Part shown: in pieces, positions 35,199-43,312 of the stretch
How positions within the stretch are numbered: the first letter of the stretch is position 1
Layout of the letters: every line of letters begins with the position of its first letter
DNA from: Pseudobutyrivibrio sp.
GTDB lineage: Bacteria; Bacillota; Clostridia; Lachnospirales; Lachnospiraceae
Assembly (NCBI GenBank): GCA_017557435.1
Contig: JAFYYR010000019.1
Span: 1-64,000, forward strand
DNA: 64,000 nucleotides
Direction of reading: 5' to 3'
The notes under the pieces: generated by a model
What the model was told of the DNA's origin: nothing
The model's database searches: none
The model's input: the letters and a program-made list of their open reading frames with translations, nothing else
Translations under genes and position numbers: made by a program

Positions 35199-35499
35199 AT
35201 GCATCCTAAAATTGATAATTATATTTTAGGGCTGCATATTTTTTGGGGCGATGCATCCTGTAGAAGATAATCAATATTTTGGGATGCATAAGTAATTGAA
35301 GGAATGCATCCCATACTTGAAATAGTTGCTAATGGGATGCATGAAGTGATGATAGTAATGAGAAGTTCATGAAAAAGAAGGAAGAATATTGATAAAAATG
35401 CATCCCATAATAGCAAAAGGTATCTAAGGGATGCATAGCTGCATAAATGGATTAATGTTAATGCATCCTAAAATATTTAAATGGCTATTTGGGATGCAT
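35199..35499 (+). repeat. Array of five 39-nt palindromic units in the leader of a nuclease-like gene
   Basis: Units lie at 35199-35237, 35251-35289, 35304-35342, 35398-35436 and 35461-35499. Each is exactly 39 bases: left arm ATGCATCC(T/C), 21 variable bases, right arm GGGATGCAT (GGGCTGCAT in unit 1). Gaps between units are 13, 14, 55 and 24 bases. In three units the ninth base pair is T on the left and G on the right, which pairs in RNA of this strand but not the other. Interiors share little sequence. Together with 35085-35198, in which I see nothing specific, this fills the gap from guaA to the next gene. It is not a CRISPR array. Confidence 0.9.
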
Positions 35500-35522
35500 T
35501 AATAAAGAAAATGGAGGACAAT

Positions 35523-36320
35523 TTGAGGAATTACAAAAGAGAATTAGAAGAGCAGTTAAAAGAAATCGATACTTTGATTAGATTAAATAATAAAAATCTT
35601 TCCAAACTTAAGAAGTTACCAGATGATGGCGTAAAGGCTTCAACAGTTCGTGGCTGTGATCAATACTATTTGGTAGATAAAAAGTCAGGCAAGCGTATAT
35701 ATGCTGGAAAGGAGAAACGTAAACTTATTCAGGGAGTTATCCAAAGAGACTATGCATTAGCTGTAGATAAGAAGCTTGCGGATTTAAGGAAGAGACTTGA
35801 GCGTTTCATAGCAAAATACGATATTAGTGAGGTGTCAGCTTTATATGAAAATTTGCCAGTAGCTAGAAAACATATTGTAAATCCAATAATAGAACCAGAG
35901 GATATTTATATCGAAAAATGGTTGCTTGCTTATCCAGGAAATCAAAACTCATACCCCGAAGAAGGTTTATATCAGACAAATAACGGTGAGATGGTACGTT
36001 CCAAATCAGAGAAGATTATTGCGGATGCATTGGAAAAGTACAATGTGCCCTATCAATACGAGCCTATGTTAGAGCTTGGATATAACACAATTTATCCTGA
36101 TTTTGTGACTCTTAATATAAGGACGCGAAAGACTATTTATTGGGAGCACCTAGGCATAGTTGCTGATATAGAGTATGCAACAAAGAATTTCAAGAAGATA
36201 CAAGGCTATGAGAAAAATGGTTACCTGTTAGGTAGAGATTTGATTATTACTATGGAGTCGGCGGAGGCGCCAATTGATGTGAAGCTTGTTGAGAAAAAAA
36301 TTAAAGAATTTTTGCTGTAG
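35523..36320 (+). CDS. Predicted PD-(D/E)XK nuclease-like protein behind the hairpin array
   Basis: From the TTG at 35523 the protein has 265 residues; in-frame ATGs at 35511 and 35481 give longer forms. TTG is preferred because GGAGG (35513-35517) precedes it by 5 bases, and the 35481 ATG lies inside hairpin unit 5. Residues 1-110 are charged and helical, probably coiled coil. A C-terminal domain has RSKSEKIIAD (Glu163), YPDF (Asp193) and YWEHLG (Glu208), then YEKNGYLLGRDLIITME. This order fits a restriction-endonuclease-like fold, but the lysine of the classical motif is not obvious. Similar uncharacterised proteins are, from memory, common in Lachnospiraceae. No methylase or partner gene is adjacent. 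Confidence 0.75.
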   Translation: MRNYKRELEEQLKEIDTLIRLNNKNLSKLKKLPDDGVKASTVRGCDQYYLVDKKSGKRIYAGKEKRKLIQGVIQRDYALAVDKKLADLRKRLERFIAKYDISEVSALYENLPVARKHIVNPIIEPEDIYIEKWLLAYPGNQNSYPEEGLYQTNNGEMVRSKSEKIIADALEKYNVPYQYEPMLELGYNTIYPDFVTLNIRTRKTIYWEHLGIVADIEYATKNFKKIQGYEKNGYLLGRDLIITMESAEAPIDVKLVEKKIKEFLL

Positions 36321-36342
36321 TTTTGATGCTACAGCTTTTTTA
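36314..36342 (+). terminator. Terminator overlapping the stop of the nuclease-like gene
   Basis: GCTGTAG (36314-36320, containing the TAG stop) pairs with CTACAGC (36329-36335), followed by TTTTTT. Confidence 0.85.
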
Positions 36343-36390
36343 TTATAAACTTCAAAGTACCTAATATTAGTAGACAGTATAATACTTTTG

Positions 36391-36927
36391 TTATTTCTTT
36401 TTCCCTATAGCTTTTTTAATTCCGAAATATATGAGGCTTCCGATTGCTACGCCGGTTGTGTTTAAGATTAAGTCATCCACATCGCTGCAGTGGTCATAGA
36501 AGAGCAGTTGAAATATTTCGATAAGAAGCGAAAAGCATCCGCCTGCCAGAATTGATTTTCCTAAGGTATTAAGCTTTTTAAAGCAAACTGGCCACACGAT
36601 ACCGACAGGAATAAACATGGCGATATTTCCGATTACGTTTGTCTTCCAACCATCATAAAAATCATTTACAAATGTAAAAGGCTTAAGGTTCATCCAGAAG
36701 GGCAAAATCCTTGAAGCATCAAAAACTATAGTTCCTAGGTGTCCATTTACAAGATGTAAAGGGAGCAGTACCATTCTTGAAATAACTACAATACAGATAT
36801 AGACAAGGATGAGCTGTAACTCTCTTAAGATATTAAATTCTTTTTTCAAAAGGAAGACTGCTAATCTTGTAATAATCCAGCATATCGTAATGAATCCTAC
36901 AATCATCTGAATGTTTATTTCTAACAT
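36391..36927 (-). CDS. VanZ-like family membrane protein
   Basis: This 178-residue protein has four or five membrane helices. The VanZ-like signature is visible: NVIGNIAMFIPVGIVWPV near residue 95, then SLLIEIFQLLFYDHCSDVDDLILNTTGVAIGSLIYF. In some bacteria VanZ homologues give low-level teicoplanin or lipoglycopeptide resistance, but most have no proven role. The gene is divergent from a TetR regulator. Two identical palindromic motifs lie in the shared intergenic region, so control by that regulator is likely. Confidence 0.9.
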   Translation of the reverse strand: MLEINIQMIVGFITICWIITRLAVFLLKKEFNILRELQLILVYICIVVISRMVLLPLHLVNGHLGTIVFDASRILPFWMNLKPFTFVNDFYDGWKTNVIGNIAMFIPVGIVWPVCFKKLNTLGKSILAGGCFSLLIEIFQLLFYDHCSDVDDLILNTTGVAIGSLIYFGIKKAIGKKK

Positions 36928-36940
36928 GTTTTCACCCCTT

Positions 36941-37024
36941 CTAATGTGTCACACTTGTGTCAAATATGACTATACTATATTATAAAATAATTAGAAGTCA
37001 ACGGGAATTGCTAATGTGTCACAC
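36941..37024. promoter_or_regulatory. Two identical palindromic operators around the tetR promoter
   Basis: CTAATGTGTCACAC occurs at 36941-36954 and 37011-37024, exactly 70 bases apart. Its core GTGT-C-ACAC is a perfect dyad. TTGTGT (36955-36960) and TATTAT (36978-36983) with 17-nt spacing could be the tetR promoter between them. The sites probably bind the TetR-family protein and control both divergent genes. Confidence 0.7.
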
Positions 37025-37076
37025 ATTTTGCAATAGTGTAACGCTTTATACAAATATACTATTGGGAGTGAGATTT

Positions 37077-37628
37077 ATGAACAGAACTAACGGAAAAATC
37101 GCAGAGAAATCAAAAGAAGAAATGGGGAAGGCACTGCTTAAGTGTCTGAATCTATATGATTTTGGAGAAATTACTGTAACGCAGATAGCCCAGGAGGCAA
37201 AGTTGTCTCGGCGAACCTTTTACAGGCTTTTCTCAAACAAGGAAGAACTCCTTGTTTTTCTGTTTGAATCATGGTTTCAGGAATTTTTTTTACAGGTAAA
37301 GGAAAGAGACATTCATCATTATTGGGATGTGGTTAAATGCTATTTTGAGTTTTGTGAAGAACGCAAATCACTGCTTTTTCTTTTAAAACAACAAAATATC
37401 TTAAACTCTTTCTTTGATCATATGTATCAAAATTCGCTTCAGGTTATGGAGTATGTTCATACTAAGGAAAAGACACAGAGCATGGAAAAGGCGGTACCTT
37501 ACCTTTTGGCCTATAGTGTGGGCGGAATGTTTTGCATGTTGATTAAGTGGGTTGATAATGACATGGATGAGCCTTCGGACAAATTAATTGAACTGTTAAA
37601 GAGAGGTTACACGTCACCGAGGTTTTAG
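37077..37628 (+). CDS. TetR/AcrR-family transcriptional regulator
   Basis: This is a 183-residue protein. The N-terminal helix-turn-helix reads ITVTQIAQEAKLSRRTFYRLFSNKEELLVFLFESW, residues about 30-65, typical of TetR. The C-terminal ligand-binding helices include VVKCYFEFCEERKSLLFLLKQQ, as in TetR-C subfamilies. The start at 37077 follows GGGAGTGAG; a longer frame from 36957 overlaps the promoter and operators. It likely represses itself and the VanZ-like gene through the paired palindromes. Confidence 0.9.
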   Translation: MNRTNGKIAEKSKEEMGKALLKCLNLYDFGEITVTQIAQEAKLSRRTFYRLFSNKEELLVFLFESWFQEFFLQVKERDIHHYWDVVKCYFEFCEERKSLLFLLKQQNILNSFFDHMYQNSLQVMEYVHTKEKTQSMEKAVPYLLAYSVGGMFCMLIKWVDNDMDEPSDKLIELLKRGYTSPRF

Positions 37629-37668
37629 AAAGTTGACAGCAGACCGGACAGCGTTTTAGAACCGGCTC

Positions 37669-37705
37669 CATAGCGAATTAAAAGTTTTTTAACAAACTCG
37701 CTATG
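37669..37705 (+). terminator. Possible terminator after the tetR gene
   Basis: CATAGCGA (37669-37676) pairs with TCGCTATG (37698-37705), with an A/T-rich inner hairpin that contains a T6 run. The T-run lies inside rather than after the stem, so function is uncertain. Confidence 0.4.
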
Positions 37706-37769
37706 TGTTAGATGTTATAATTAATCTGTATCATAAATGTAAAGTGTGTATTTTTACAGAGGATGCAGA

Positions 37770-40232
37770 TTGAAGAAAAGATACATTATTATCATTAATA
37801 TTTTGATGGTAGGTTTGATTCTTTTCATTATTGTAAAGTACGCCAATGATAGGGCGGTGGAATCAAACCTAGCTTCAATTGCGTCTTTTGAGAAAATGAC
37901 TGCTACAACTGAGCAGATTGTAGCCAACTATTTGGAAGACGAGCAGCATCTTTGTGATATTTGGGCTAATTACATCAACAGGTCAGCGGAGGCAGGTACT
38001 CCTATGACTGTTGATGAGGCCATTTCATATATTAGAAAAGCAAAAATTTCTCCTGAAATCTCAGGTCATCTTATTTATATTGATGACGGCTCTATGACTG
38101 GCACTTCCACAACAGCTAGTTCTACCGACCCGTCCAACTTTTCTGTAAAATATTCCCATATTAATATTTTTGAAAATCTTGAAATCAGCAACGTAAATGG
38201 CGTGGTGAATTTGACAAGGGCCTATACCAATCCTTTAAATGGCGTTCAGTCTATTGGTTTTTTGAATAACATAAAGGTGGTAGATGGGGAAACAGGTAAT
38301 ATGCACGATGCACTTATTATTCGCGTGGTGCCGGTAAGTCGTCTGGAGCAGAAGCTGGTTTTTCTGAAGGGTGAGTATGAGAATGTAGAAATATCCCTTA
38401 TTGATTGGGATGGTGATTACATGATTCATGGTAAGTCCCTTAAAAATAGCAATTTCTTTGAATATTTCAAATCATATAATCCAATGTCAGCCCAAGAATA
38501 CGAAAAGGCGGTGGATACAATCCGCACGGATATCGGTTCCATGCATATCAAAAACTCTAAAAACGAGGACAGTGTGATTGCCTATGCCCCTTTGAGCAAT
38601 TTGGATTCATGGTTCCTAGTGGCCTATATTCCAGCCTATGAGCTTACTACAAGCAGGTCGATTGACTGGATGCTCTTAGGAATCGTTGCATTTGGACTTA
38701 TAATTCTTCTTCATTTCAACCTGATGATTCTCCTGAAATTCAATCGTAAGCTGGCTGTTGCAGCAGAGGCAGCAAATCAGGCAAATGAAGCAAAATCCTA
38801 TTTTTTGTCTACCATGTCCCATGATATTAGGACCCCAATGAATGCCATAATTGGCATGAACGAAATGATTTTAAGGGATGGCAAGGATGATAATGTACTA
38901 ATGTATTCGGAAAATATTAGAGCAGCGGGAAATACTCTCCTTGGCATCATCAATGACATTCTCGATTTTTCCAAGATAGAAGCAGGGAAAATGGAAATCA
39001 TTGAAGTGGACTACAATTTTGCATCCCTGTTAAATGACATTGTAAACATGGTGCAGCGGAAGGCAGATGAAAAGCAGCTTACCTTCAAGCTGGATGTGGA
39101 CAAAAATATACCTAGATGCCTCCGGGGTGATGAAATAAGAATCAAGCAGGTTATCACCAATATTCTTTCAAACGCAGTGAAATATACAAAAGAAGGCAGT
39201 GTTACGTTTTCAATAAATAGCACTAAATGTGATGATAGTCCTGATTATGTAAACCTCCATGTCAGCGTGGCTGACACCGGAATAGGAATAAAGGAGGAGG
39301 ACCTTGATAAGCTGTTTGAAGCCTTTGAGAGAATCGAGGAAAAGAAGAATCGAAACATAGAAGGTACTGGCCTTGGAATGGCAATTGCCCAGAGCTTTCT
39401 TAATATGATGGGCAGCAAAATTCAGGTGGAAAGCCAGTATGGTGTGGGTTCTGTATTCTCATTTGATCTGAGGCAAAGGGTGGTGAAGTGGGAGCCACTA
39501 GGTGAATTTGATGCCGCCTTCAAAAGCTTTCTCAAGGAGAGGGAGAAATACAAGGTTTCATTTGTGGCTCCTGATGCCAGAATACTTGTGGTTGATGACA
39601 ACGAGATTAACCTGAAGGTGTTTGTTAACCTTCTTAAAGAGACCAGGATGCAAATAGATACTGCGGAAAGTGGAGATGCTTCCATAACATTATTTAAGCG
39701 AAATTTTTACGATGTTATTTTCCTGGATCACATGATGCCTAACAAGGATGGCATAGAGACCATTAAGGAAATGAAAGCCTGTACAGACACGCCAAACAAT
39801 AAAACACCTATTATTTGTCTTACCGCAAATGCGGTATCAGGCATGCGGGAAATGTATATAAATGCTGGTTTTGATGACTATCTTACAAAACCAATTGATA
39901 CAAAAAAGCTAGAGGGAATGCTGCTTACATATTTGTCTGCTGACTTGGTAAAGCAGGTGGATGAAGAGAAAAAATGCATTCTTGTAGTGCATGAGGATAT
40001 CGCCTTTTTGCGAGGTGTTATGGCAGGGCTATCAGACCTTTATGAGGTTGCAGTAGCTAAATCCATTGAGCAGGCTCAGACATATTTAAAGACCCATGAA
40101 GCAGATTTAATACTTATGGATTATGAGATGCCAGAATTGGCGGAGTCCTATGATGGAAAAATCATCAGAGACCATTTCAAAGAAATAAATGTAGATCAGG
40201 TGATTTCTCAGGTAAATGATTATTTCGCTTAG
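37770..40232 (+). CDS. Hybrid sensor histidine kinase with extracellular sensor and receiver
   Basis: From the TTG at 37770 (AGAGGA upstream) it has 820 residues. Segment 1 is a membrane helix (residues 5-23) and residues 24-295 are an extracytoplasmic sensor of Cache-like size. A second helix lies at about 298-324. The HisKA domain has the phosphorylated His351 in SHDIRTPMN. HATPase motifs are N (NILSNAVKYT), G1 (DTGIGI) and G2 (GTGLGMA). A receiver follows with VDDNE and phospho-acceptor Asp653 in FLDHMMP. The last 85 residues are a second, truncated receiver-like domain. It probably feeds the Hpt and HD-GYP proteins next door. Confidence 0.93.
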   Translation: MKKRYIIIINILMVGLILFIIVKYANDRAVESNLASIASFEKMTATTEQIVANYLEDEQHLCDIWANYINRSAEAGTPMTVDEAISYIRKAKISPEISGHLIYIDDGSMTGTSTTASSTDPSNFSVKYSHINIFENLEISNVNGVVNLTRAYTNPLNGVQSIGFLNNIKVVDGETGNMHDALIIRVVPVSRLEQKLVFLKGEYENVEISLIDWDGDYMIHGKSLKNSNFFEYFKSYNPMSAQEYEKAVDTIRTDIGSMHIKNSKNEDSVIAYAPLSNLDSWFLVAYIPAYELTTSRSIDWMLLGIVAFGLIILLHFNLMILLKFNRKLAVAAEAANQANEAKSYFLSTMSHDIRTPMNAIIGMNEMILRDGKDDNVLMYSENIRAAGNTLLGIINDILDFSKIEAGKMEIIEVDYNFASLLNDIVNMVQRKADEKQLTFKLDVDKNIPRCLRGDEIRIKQVITNILSNAVKYTKEGSVTFSINSTKCDDSPDYVNLHVSVADTGIGIKEEDLDKLFEAFERIEEKKNRNIEGTGLGMAIAQSFLNMMGSKIQVESQYGVGSVFSFDLRQRVVKWEPLGEFDAAFKSFLKEREKYKVSFVAPDARILVVDDNEINLKVFVNLLKETRMQIDTAESGDASITLFKRNFYDVIFLDHMMPNKDGIETIKEMKACTDTPNNKTPIICLTANAVSGMREMYINAGFDDYLTKPIDTKKLEGMLLTYLSADLVKQVDEEKKCILVVHEDIAFLRGVMAGLSDLYEVAVAKSIEQAQTYLKTHEADLILMDYEMPELAESYDGKIIRDHFKEINVDQVISQVNDYFA

Positions 40233-40257
40233 GTCTAAGACGGGGAAAGGAGAGGGC

Positions 40258-41613
40258 ATGAAAAGAGGAATTAAGAATACATTATCTATGACATTTGTGA
40301 CACTGATGATGTTTAACATGGTGGCCTGTGGTCAGGATTCTAGTCAAAATCAGGACCAAGACCAAACGGTAGAGGAAAGTGTAGGTCAAGAGGAAGTCAC
40401 CGAGGGATTTTCTCCAAAATACGCAACTGACATGGAGTATAAGCTTTCTGTGGCAGGAACATATTCGAATTTTGAATCCCTAGAGAGCGCCATTGATAGG
40501 TTCTATGAATATTATCCAAATGGGGAGATTAGCTACACATTTTTGGATGATTATAGAAATACTATAGGCCCTGCACTGGCAGGCACGGAGCCACCAGATA
40601 TTTATGTGGTGCAGCCATGGATGTATGGAAATCCCCTGTTCCAGCCACTGTTTGATGATGCGGAGGTTCTCTCTGCACCGGAGCTTGGAATCAATTTAGA
40701 TTGCATACGTTCCAGTGTTAAATGGGAAATGGATAATGGGGAAATAGTTGCCCTTCCAGTATTTGCCACATCCTACGGAATCCTTGTTAACATGGATATT
40801 TTTGAAAAGGAAGGACTTCAGGTTCCGCAGACATTTGATGAACTAAAATCAGTATGTGAAAAGCTAAGGGCCGCAGGTTATGAGTCTCCTGTTATGGGGG
40901 CAAATACCTCGACGACTCCAGGTATTGGTTATGCATTTTCATACCCTATGTTTGCTAAAACTGTAAAAGATGACAGAACCATCGAGGATGACCTTAACAA
41001 TTTGGTGCCATCGGCAGGAGAAGCCATGAGAGCTGCGCTTACTAGATTAAATGAGCTAGTGGAGATAGGTTGCATAGATGTCGAAAAATGTACAGCTGAA
41101 ATTGAAGATGATTACAACGCAGTTATTATGAGATTTTTTGAAGGGGATGTTCCTATGATGCTTTGCTCTGGGGATGTTGTTTCGGGAACAAAAAAGCGTG
41201 AGAGCAAGTCGGAAGCATTTTCAGCTAATCCTTTTAGATACGATTTTTACGTGGCACCTTCTGGAGATGATGGGGGATATTTTATGGATTCCATTTCCAT
41301 ATTATTCTGCGTCAATAAGAATAGTGCCAGCCTTGATATGACCAATGAATTTATCAGGTTCCTTACCAGTGAAGAGGAGCTTGGACTGATGGCCCAGGAG
41401 AAGAGACTTATAACGCCTACCAAGGACTATTCTCTTGATGAAGTGTATGCTTCTCTTGCAGATTTCCCTGAGGAGAGAACTGTAAACTTTAGGGACACAG
41501 AAATCCTGGATACTGCAGTGAAGCAGTTTAGGGCTGCCGCCTATGCTGTTGTAAATGGAGAAATGACTGTGGATGAAGCAGTGGCAAACTATGGCTCGAT
41601 ACCTACTGATTAA
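40258..41613 (+). CDS. Extracellular solute-binding lipoprotein (family 1 SBP), orphan
   Basis: This is a 451-residue lipoprotein. The signal peptide ends in a lipobox with Cys24 (MVAC). The mature protein has the carbohydrate-type SBP fold: GTEPPDIYVVQPW, DNGEIVALPVFATSYGILVNMDIFEKEGL, then PQTFDELKSVCEKLRAAG and a FVAPSGDDGG-like loop. No permease or ATPase gene is nearby. It lies 25 bases after the histidine kinase, so it may present a ligand to the kinase rather than serve uptake. The start at 40258 is behind AAAGGAGAGG. Confidence 0.9.
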   Translation: MKRGIKNTLSMTFVTLMMFNMVACGQDSSQNQDQDQTVEESVGQEEVTEGFSPKYATDMEYKLSVAGTYSNFESLESAIDRFYEYYPNGEISYTFLDDYRNTIGPALAGTEPPDIYVVQPWMYGNPLFQPLFDDAEVLSAPELGINLDCIRSSVKWEMDNGEIVALPVFATSYGILVNMDIFEKEGLQVPQTFDELKSVCEKLRAAGYESPVMGANTSTTPGIGYAFSYPMFAKTVKDDRTIEDDLNNLVPSAGEAMRAALTRLNELVEIGCIDVEKCTAEIEDDYNAVIMRFFEGDVPMMLCSGDVVSGTKKRESKSEAFSANPFRYDFYVAPSGDDGGYFMDSISILFCVNKNSASLDMTNEFIRFLTSEEELGLMAQEKRLITPTKDYSLDEVYASLADFPEERTVNFRDTEILDTAVKQFRAAAYAVVNGEMTVDEAVANYGSIPTD

Positions 41614-41618
41614 TCTGG

Positions 41619-42200
41619 CTAGAGACTATTTAGGATTTCCAAGGCGTGCTCTTTTGCCTGGTCGTAATCAAGGTTAGAGACAAGCTTGTCCAAAGCTGTA
41701 ATATTTGCAGATAGCTCTTCATTGCAGTCATATGATAAGAGCTGTTTCGTAGCCTCCTCGGCGGCAGCAAGATCAAAGTCATCCACTGCCTTGATGAGGG
41801 CGTTTAAGATATTTGAGATGGCATATTTGTCAAAGTTGCTTTTACCTGCATTGGTATTTGCAGCAAATGGCTCAAGGAAAGGTTTTAGTGCTCTAAAAGA
41901 TTCTAGAATCTCTGGAGTAAGCCTTTTCATTTCAGCAACATTGCCTTCCTTGCCAAGTTTTTCAAGGGTGAAGAAATCCTCTCCTAGGTCCATGGCGCCA
42001 ATCATGCGGCAGGTGGTCTTAAGGGCGTGGACCTCAACAGTATAGTTTTGGATGTCCCCTTGTGCCAGGTAGGATTCAACCCGATTAATTTTGTCATCCA
42101 TGAGTTTATATACATCCCCAAGAAGCTCTGTAAAGAGTTCCTCAGAGCCAGAGTTTTTTATAGCGTTTGCTATATCGATACCAGGAATATTAATGTTCAT
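41619..42200 (-). CDS. Hpt-domain phosphotransfer protein
   Basis: This 193-residue soluble helical protein contains an Hpt motif, VEVHALKTTCRMIGA, with the probable phospho-acceptor His58. The C-terminal half (residues about 115-190) is helical and acidic with no clear domain; it could be a second, degenerate four-helix unit. The start at 42200 follows GGAGGGG; an upstream ATG at 42230 has no such site. It converges on the solute-binding gene and diverges from the HD-GYP gene, linking kinase and response regulator in one phosphorelay. Confidence 0.88.
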   Translation of the reverse strand: MNINIPGIDIANAIKNSGSEELFTELLGDVYKLMDDKINRVESYLAQGDIQNYTVEVHALKTTCRMIGAMDLGEDFFTLEKLGKEGNVAEMKRLTPEILESFRALKPFLEPFAANTNAGKSNFDKYAISNILNALIKAVDDFDLAAAEEATKQLLSYDCNEELSANITALDKLVSNLDYDQAKEHALEILNSL

Positions 42201-42295
42201 AAAAGCCCCTCCATGTTTTGAGTATACCACTATTAATTTAGGGTATAAACCATTCAGGATTTCATTACATGAGGGAGTATCACTTGGAGGTAGAA

Positions 42296-43312
42296 ATGAT
42301 TCCGCAGATTGTAGTTATTGATGATGACCCTATAATTTTAAAAAGTGCCTGGAACACCCTTACAAGTGCGGGACTTAAGGTAGTAGCCCTGAAATCAGGA
42401 AAAGCACTTTTGGAGTACATTAGTGAACATATGGCTCCAGATCTTATTTTGATGGATATTAGTATGCCTGAAATGGATGGATTCGAGACGGTAAGAGCCC
42501 TGAAAAAAAGTGAGGCTGGCTGGCGAGATACCCCTGTGATTTTTCTTACAGGAAGTGAGGACGAGGATACGGAGACAAAGGGACTATCTCTTGGCGCTAT
42601 GGATTTTATTAGAAAGCCATTTGTAGCCAGTGTGCTTGTCCTTAGAGTTAAGCATGCGGTGGAGCTTATAAGACTTCAGAAGAATCTTGAAAGTGTAGTA
42701 GACGAGAAGACCAGGGAAAATGAGAATCTTTTCCTTCACGTTGTGGAGAGCCTTGCAGATGCCATTGATGCCAAGGATAACTACACTAAGGGCCATTCCG
42801 GAAGAGTGGCAGCATATTCAAAGGAGATAGCAAAAAGATACGGCTACGAAGAGAAGAGCCAGGAGAAGATTTTCATGATGGGACTTCTTCATGATGTTGG
42901 CAAAATCGGCGTTCCAGATGAAGTGATTAACAAGCCGGGAAGGCTTACAGATGAGGAGTTTGCAGCCATAAAAAAGCATCCGGGAATTGGAGGCAAGATT
43001 CTAGGCAATATAAAGGAAATGCCTGAGCTTGCAGCAGGAGCTAAATGGCACCATGAGAGGTACGATGGAAAGGGATACCCAGAGGGGATCGCTGGGGAGG
43101 AAATCCCAGAGGAAGCTAGAATCATTGCTGTGGCTGATGCTTATGATGCCATGACCAGCAATAGAAGCTACAGAGGAGCTCTGCCAATAGAAATAGTTCA
43201 AGGGGAAATAGAAAAGGGCAAGGGCAATCAATTTGACCCGAAGTTTGCTGATATTATGCTTAAAATGATTGAAGATGGCTCTATCTATGAAATTGGTGGA
43301 GATGAGTCTTAA
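42296..43312 (+). CDS. Response regulator with HD-GYP c-di-GMP phosphodiesterase domain
   Basis: This is a 338-residue protein. The receiver covers residues 1-120, with acidic DDDP near residue 9, Asp54 in LILMDISMP and Lys in FIRKPF. The HD-GYP domain follows: HSGRVAAYSKEIAKRYG, GLLHDVGKIGVP (HD), then WHHERYDGKGYPEG and ADAYDAMTSNRSYR. All metal ligands of HD-GYP appear present. It should hydrolyse c-di-GMP when phosphorylated. The start at 42296 follows GGAGG; an ATG at 42269 is less likely. Confidence 0.95.
   Translation: MIPQIVVIDDDPIILKSAWNTLTSAGLKVVALKSGKALLEYISEHMAPDLILMDISMPEMDGFETVRALKKSEAGWRDTPVIFLTGSEDEDTETKGLSLGAMDFIRKPFVASVLVLRVKHAVELIRLQKNLESVVDEKTRENENLFLHVVESLADAIDAKDNYTKGHSGRVAAYSKEIAKRYGYEEKSQEKIFMMGLLHDVGKIGVPDEVINKPGRLTDEEFAAIKKHPGIGGKILGNIKEMPELAAGAKWHHERYDGKGYPEGIAGEEIPEEARIIAVADAYDAMTSNRSYRGALPIEIVQGEIEKGKGNQFDPKFADIMLKMIEDGSIYEIGGDES

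Noticed and set aside
35199-35499. CRISPR-like array of short repeats
   Set aside because: The arms are only 9 nt and inverted rather than direct, the gaps between units vary from 13 to 55 bases, and no cas gene is near.
35199-36320. Type III toxin-antitoxin (ToxIN-like) locus
   Set aside because: The order repeat RNA then nuclease is similar, but the units are not tandem identical repeats, no terminator lies between array and gene, and the protein is larger with restriction-fold-like motifs.
36391-37628. Glycopeptide resistance locus
   Set aside because: Only a VanZ-like protein and a TetR regulator are present; the van ligase, dehydrogenase and dipeptidase genes are absent.
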